This document shows positions 5,383 to 6,086 of a stretch of DNA of 6,086 bases, one piece after another. The position numbers and the translations under genes were made by a program. Each line of letters begins with the position of its first letter. The first letter of the stretch is position 1. This stretch comes from an uncultured Mollicutes bacterium (GTDB lineage: Bacteria > Bacillota_I > Bacilli_A > RFN20 > CAG-826): the NCBI GenBank assembly GCA_900545015.1, contig UQXJ01000051.1, forward strand, positions 1 to 6,086, given 5' to 3'. The notes beneath the pieces were generated by a model. It saw only the letters and a list, made by a program, of their open reading frames with translations, was not told where the DNA came from and did not search any database.

Positions 5383-5925
5383 ATGGAAAACAAATATTCA
5401 GGAACACAAACAGAAAAAAATTTAATGACAGCTTTTGCTGGTGAATCACAAGCAAGAAATAAATATACATATTTTGCTAGTGTCGCTAAAAAAGAAGGCT
5501 ATGAACAAATTTCGGCAATTTTCTTAGAAACAGCTGATAACGAAAAAGAACACGCAAAAATGTGGTTCAAAGAATTAAATGAACTTGGAAATACATCAGA
5601 AAACTTAAAGCATGCTGCTGAAGGCGAAAACTATGAATGGACAACAATGTATAAAGAATTCGCTGAAGTTGCAGAAAAAGAAGGTTTCAAAGAATTAGCA
5701 GCTAAATTTAGATTAGTTGGTGAAGTTGAAGCTAAACATGAAGAAAGATACAATGCTTTATTAAAGAACGTTGAATTAATGGAAGTCTTTAAGAAAGATA
5801 CAGGTATTACAATTTGGAAATGTAGAAACTGCGGTTATATCTATGTTGGTAAAGAAGCACCAAAAGTTTGCCCATGCTGCAATCATCCACAAGCATACTT
5901 TGAAGTGTTAGCAAAAAATTATTAA
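5383..5925 (+). CDS. rbr: Rubrerythrin (non-haem diiron peroxidase)
   Basis: This 180-residue rubrerythrin reduces H2O2 to water in the cytoplasm of anaerobes. The ferritin-like four-helix domain (about 1-140) has the diiron ligands expected from Desulfovibrio rubrerythrin: E21, E54 with H57 (EKEH), E82 and E85 (GENYE), and E116 with H119 (EAKH). The C-terminal rubredoxin domain (145-176) holds iron through C147, C150, C163 and C166. The second pair is unusual: CPCCN has an extra cysteine at 165 and Asn where Gly is common. The start at 5383 is chosen because the N-terminus MENKYSGTQTEKNL matches the family and AGAGGA (5369-5374) lies upstream; an in-frame ATG at 5356 lies inside the preceding gene and adds nine basic residues. 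It is the last gene of the perR operon and is presumably induced by peroxide through PerR. Confidence 0.96.
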   Translation: MENKYSGTQTEKNLMTAFAGESQARNKYTYFASVAKKEGYEQISAIFLETADNEKEHAKMWFKELNELGNTSENLKHAAEGENYEWTTMYKEFAEVAEKEGFKELAAKFRLVGEVEAKHEERYNALLKNVELMEVFKKDTGITIWKCRNCGYIYVGKEAPKVCPCCNHPQAYFEVLAKNY

Positions 5926-5947
5926 TTTAAACTAGATTAAGAAACTA

Positions 5948-6021
5948 AAAAGCAGGTAACTTTATAAGAAAACTTTATGCTCATATTAGCATTAAAGATA
6001 TATTATGAAGTGCCTGCTTTT
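5948..6021. terminator. Long nested hairpin terminator after rbr
   Basis: AAAAGCAGG (5948-5956) pairs perfectly with CCTGCTTTT (6013-6021). The stem continues inward through 5957-5967 with 6003-6012 (one bulge, two G-U pairs). After a 5x5 internal loop comes a second helix, CTTTATGCT (5973-5981) with AGCATTAAAG (5988-5997). The T-run and TATTATTTT follow on the plus strand; AAAAA at 5947-5951 gives a U-run on the minus strand, so it can work in both directions. It begins 23 bases after the rbr stop. It is longer than a usual intrinsic terminator. Confidence 0.8.
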
Positions 6022-6027
6022 ATTATT

Positions 6028-6086
6028 TTAAAAAAAATCCTTTTTTGCAGTTGCGTGCTTTTTTAACCACTGCTTTTCATGCTTTA
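6028..6086 (-). CDS. Possible C-terminal end of a convergent gene (partial)
   Basis: On the minus strand a frame is open from the right edge to a TAA at 6030-6028, giving 18 residues KHEKQWLKKHATAKKDFF. The composition is protein-like, and the preceding bidirectional terminator would suit a convergent gene ending here. The stretch is too short to identify a family, and chance is quite possible. The same bases also carry a weak dyad, GCAGT (6047-6051) with ACTGC (6069-6073). Confidence 0.3.
   Translation of the reverse strand, partial: KHEKQWLKKHATAKKDFF

Noticed and set aside
5225..5470. Minus-strand open frame of 81 codons
   Set aside because: It is antisense to the rubredoxin-like gene and the start of rbr, both strongly supported.

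Overview
The window looks like chromosome from a very A+T-rich, low-GC Gram-positive bacterium (Bacillota). Strong AGGAGG-type ribosome binding sites, TGG tryptophan codons, a YdcI-type Tex, and a PerR-type regulator with rubredoxin and rubrerythrin all point that way. The rubrerythrin set suggests an anaerobe or microaerobe. An Erysipelotrichia- or RF39-like lineage is my guess; the sequence does not prove it.

Layout, left to right. (1) 1-501 has no confident gene. Its first ~170 bases are less A+T-rich than the rest and hold open but ATG-less frames on both strands, perhaps remnants of a gene. The remainder is A+T-rich leader/promoter sequence for tex. (2) 502-2649 is tex, a complete RNA-binding transcription accessory protein, followed at 2667-2700 by a hairpin with a GAGA loop that can terminate in both directions. 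(3) 2824-4516, minus strand, is a complete two-gene AbiE (type IV) toxin-antitoxin/abortive-infection cassette. The antitoxin gene abiEi comes first and the nucleotidyltransferase toxin gene abiEii second, overlapping by 8 bases. A 16-bp imperfect inverted repeat brackets and overlaps the predicted abiE promoter and is a good candidate for the AbiEi operator. (4) 4831-5925, plus strand, is a compact peroxide-defence operon: a Fur-family regulator with every PerR metal ligand, a 44-residue rubredoxin-like protein (a real gene that is easy to miss), and rubrerythrin. The perR promoter region carries a PerR-box-like palindrome, a separate dyad with perfect 10-bp arms, and a perfect 8-bp hairpin just before the perR ribosome binding site. 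(5) 5948-6021 is a long nested hairpin that should terminate the operon, and possibly a convergent gene whose last codons may run in from the right edge.

How the parts work together: electrons probably flow through the small rubredoxin-like protein to rubrerythrin, which reduces H2O2. PerR senses peroxide through Fe-dependent histidine oxidation and represses its own operon until stress. The abiE cassette is an independent defence/addiction module transcribed divergently from perR across a ~310-bp spacer full of inverted repeats. No system wholly outside known families was found. The unusual material is in this divergent control region.
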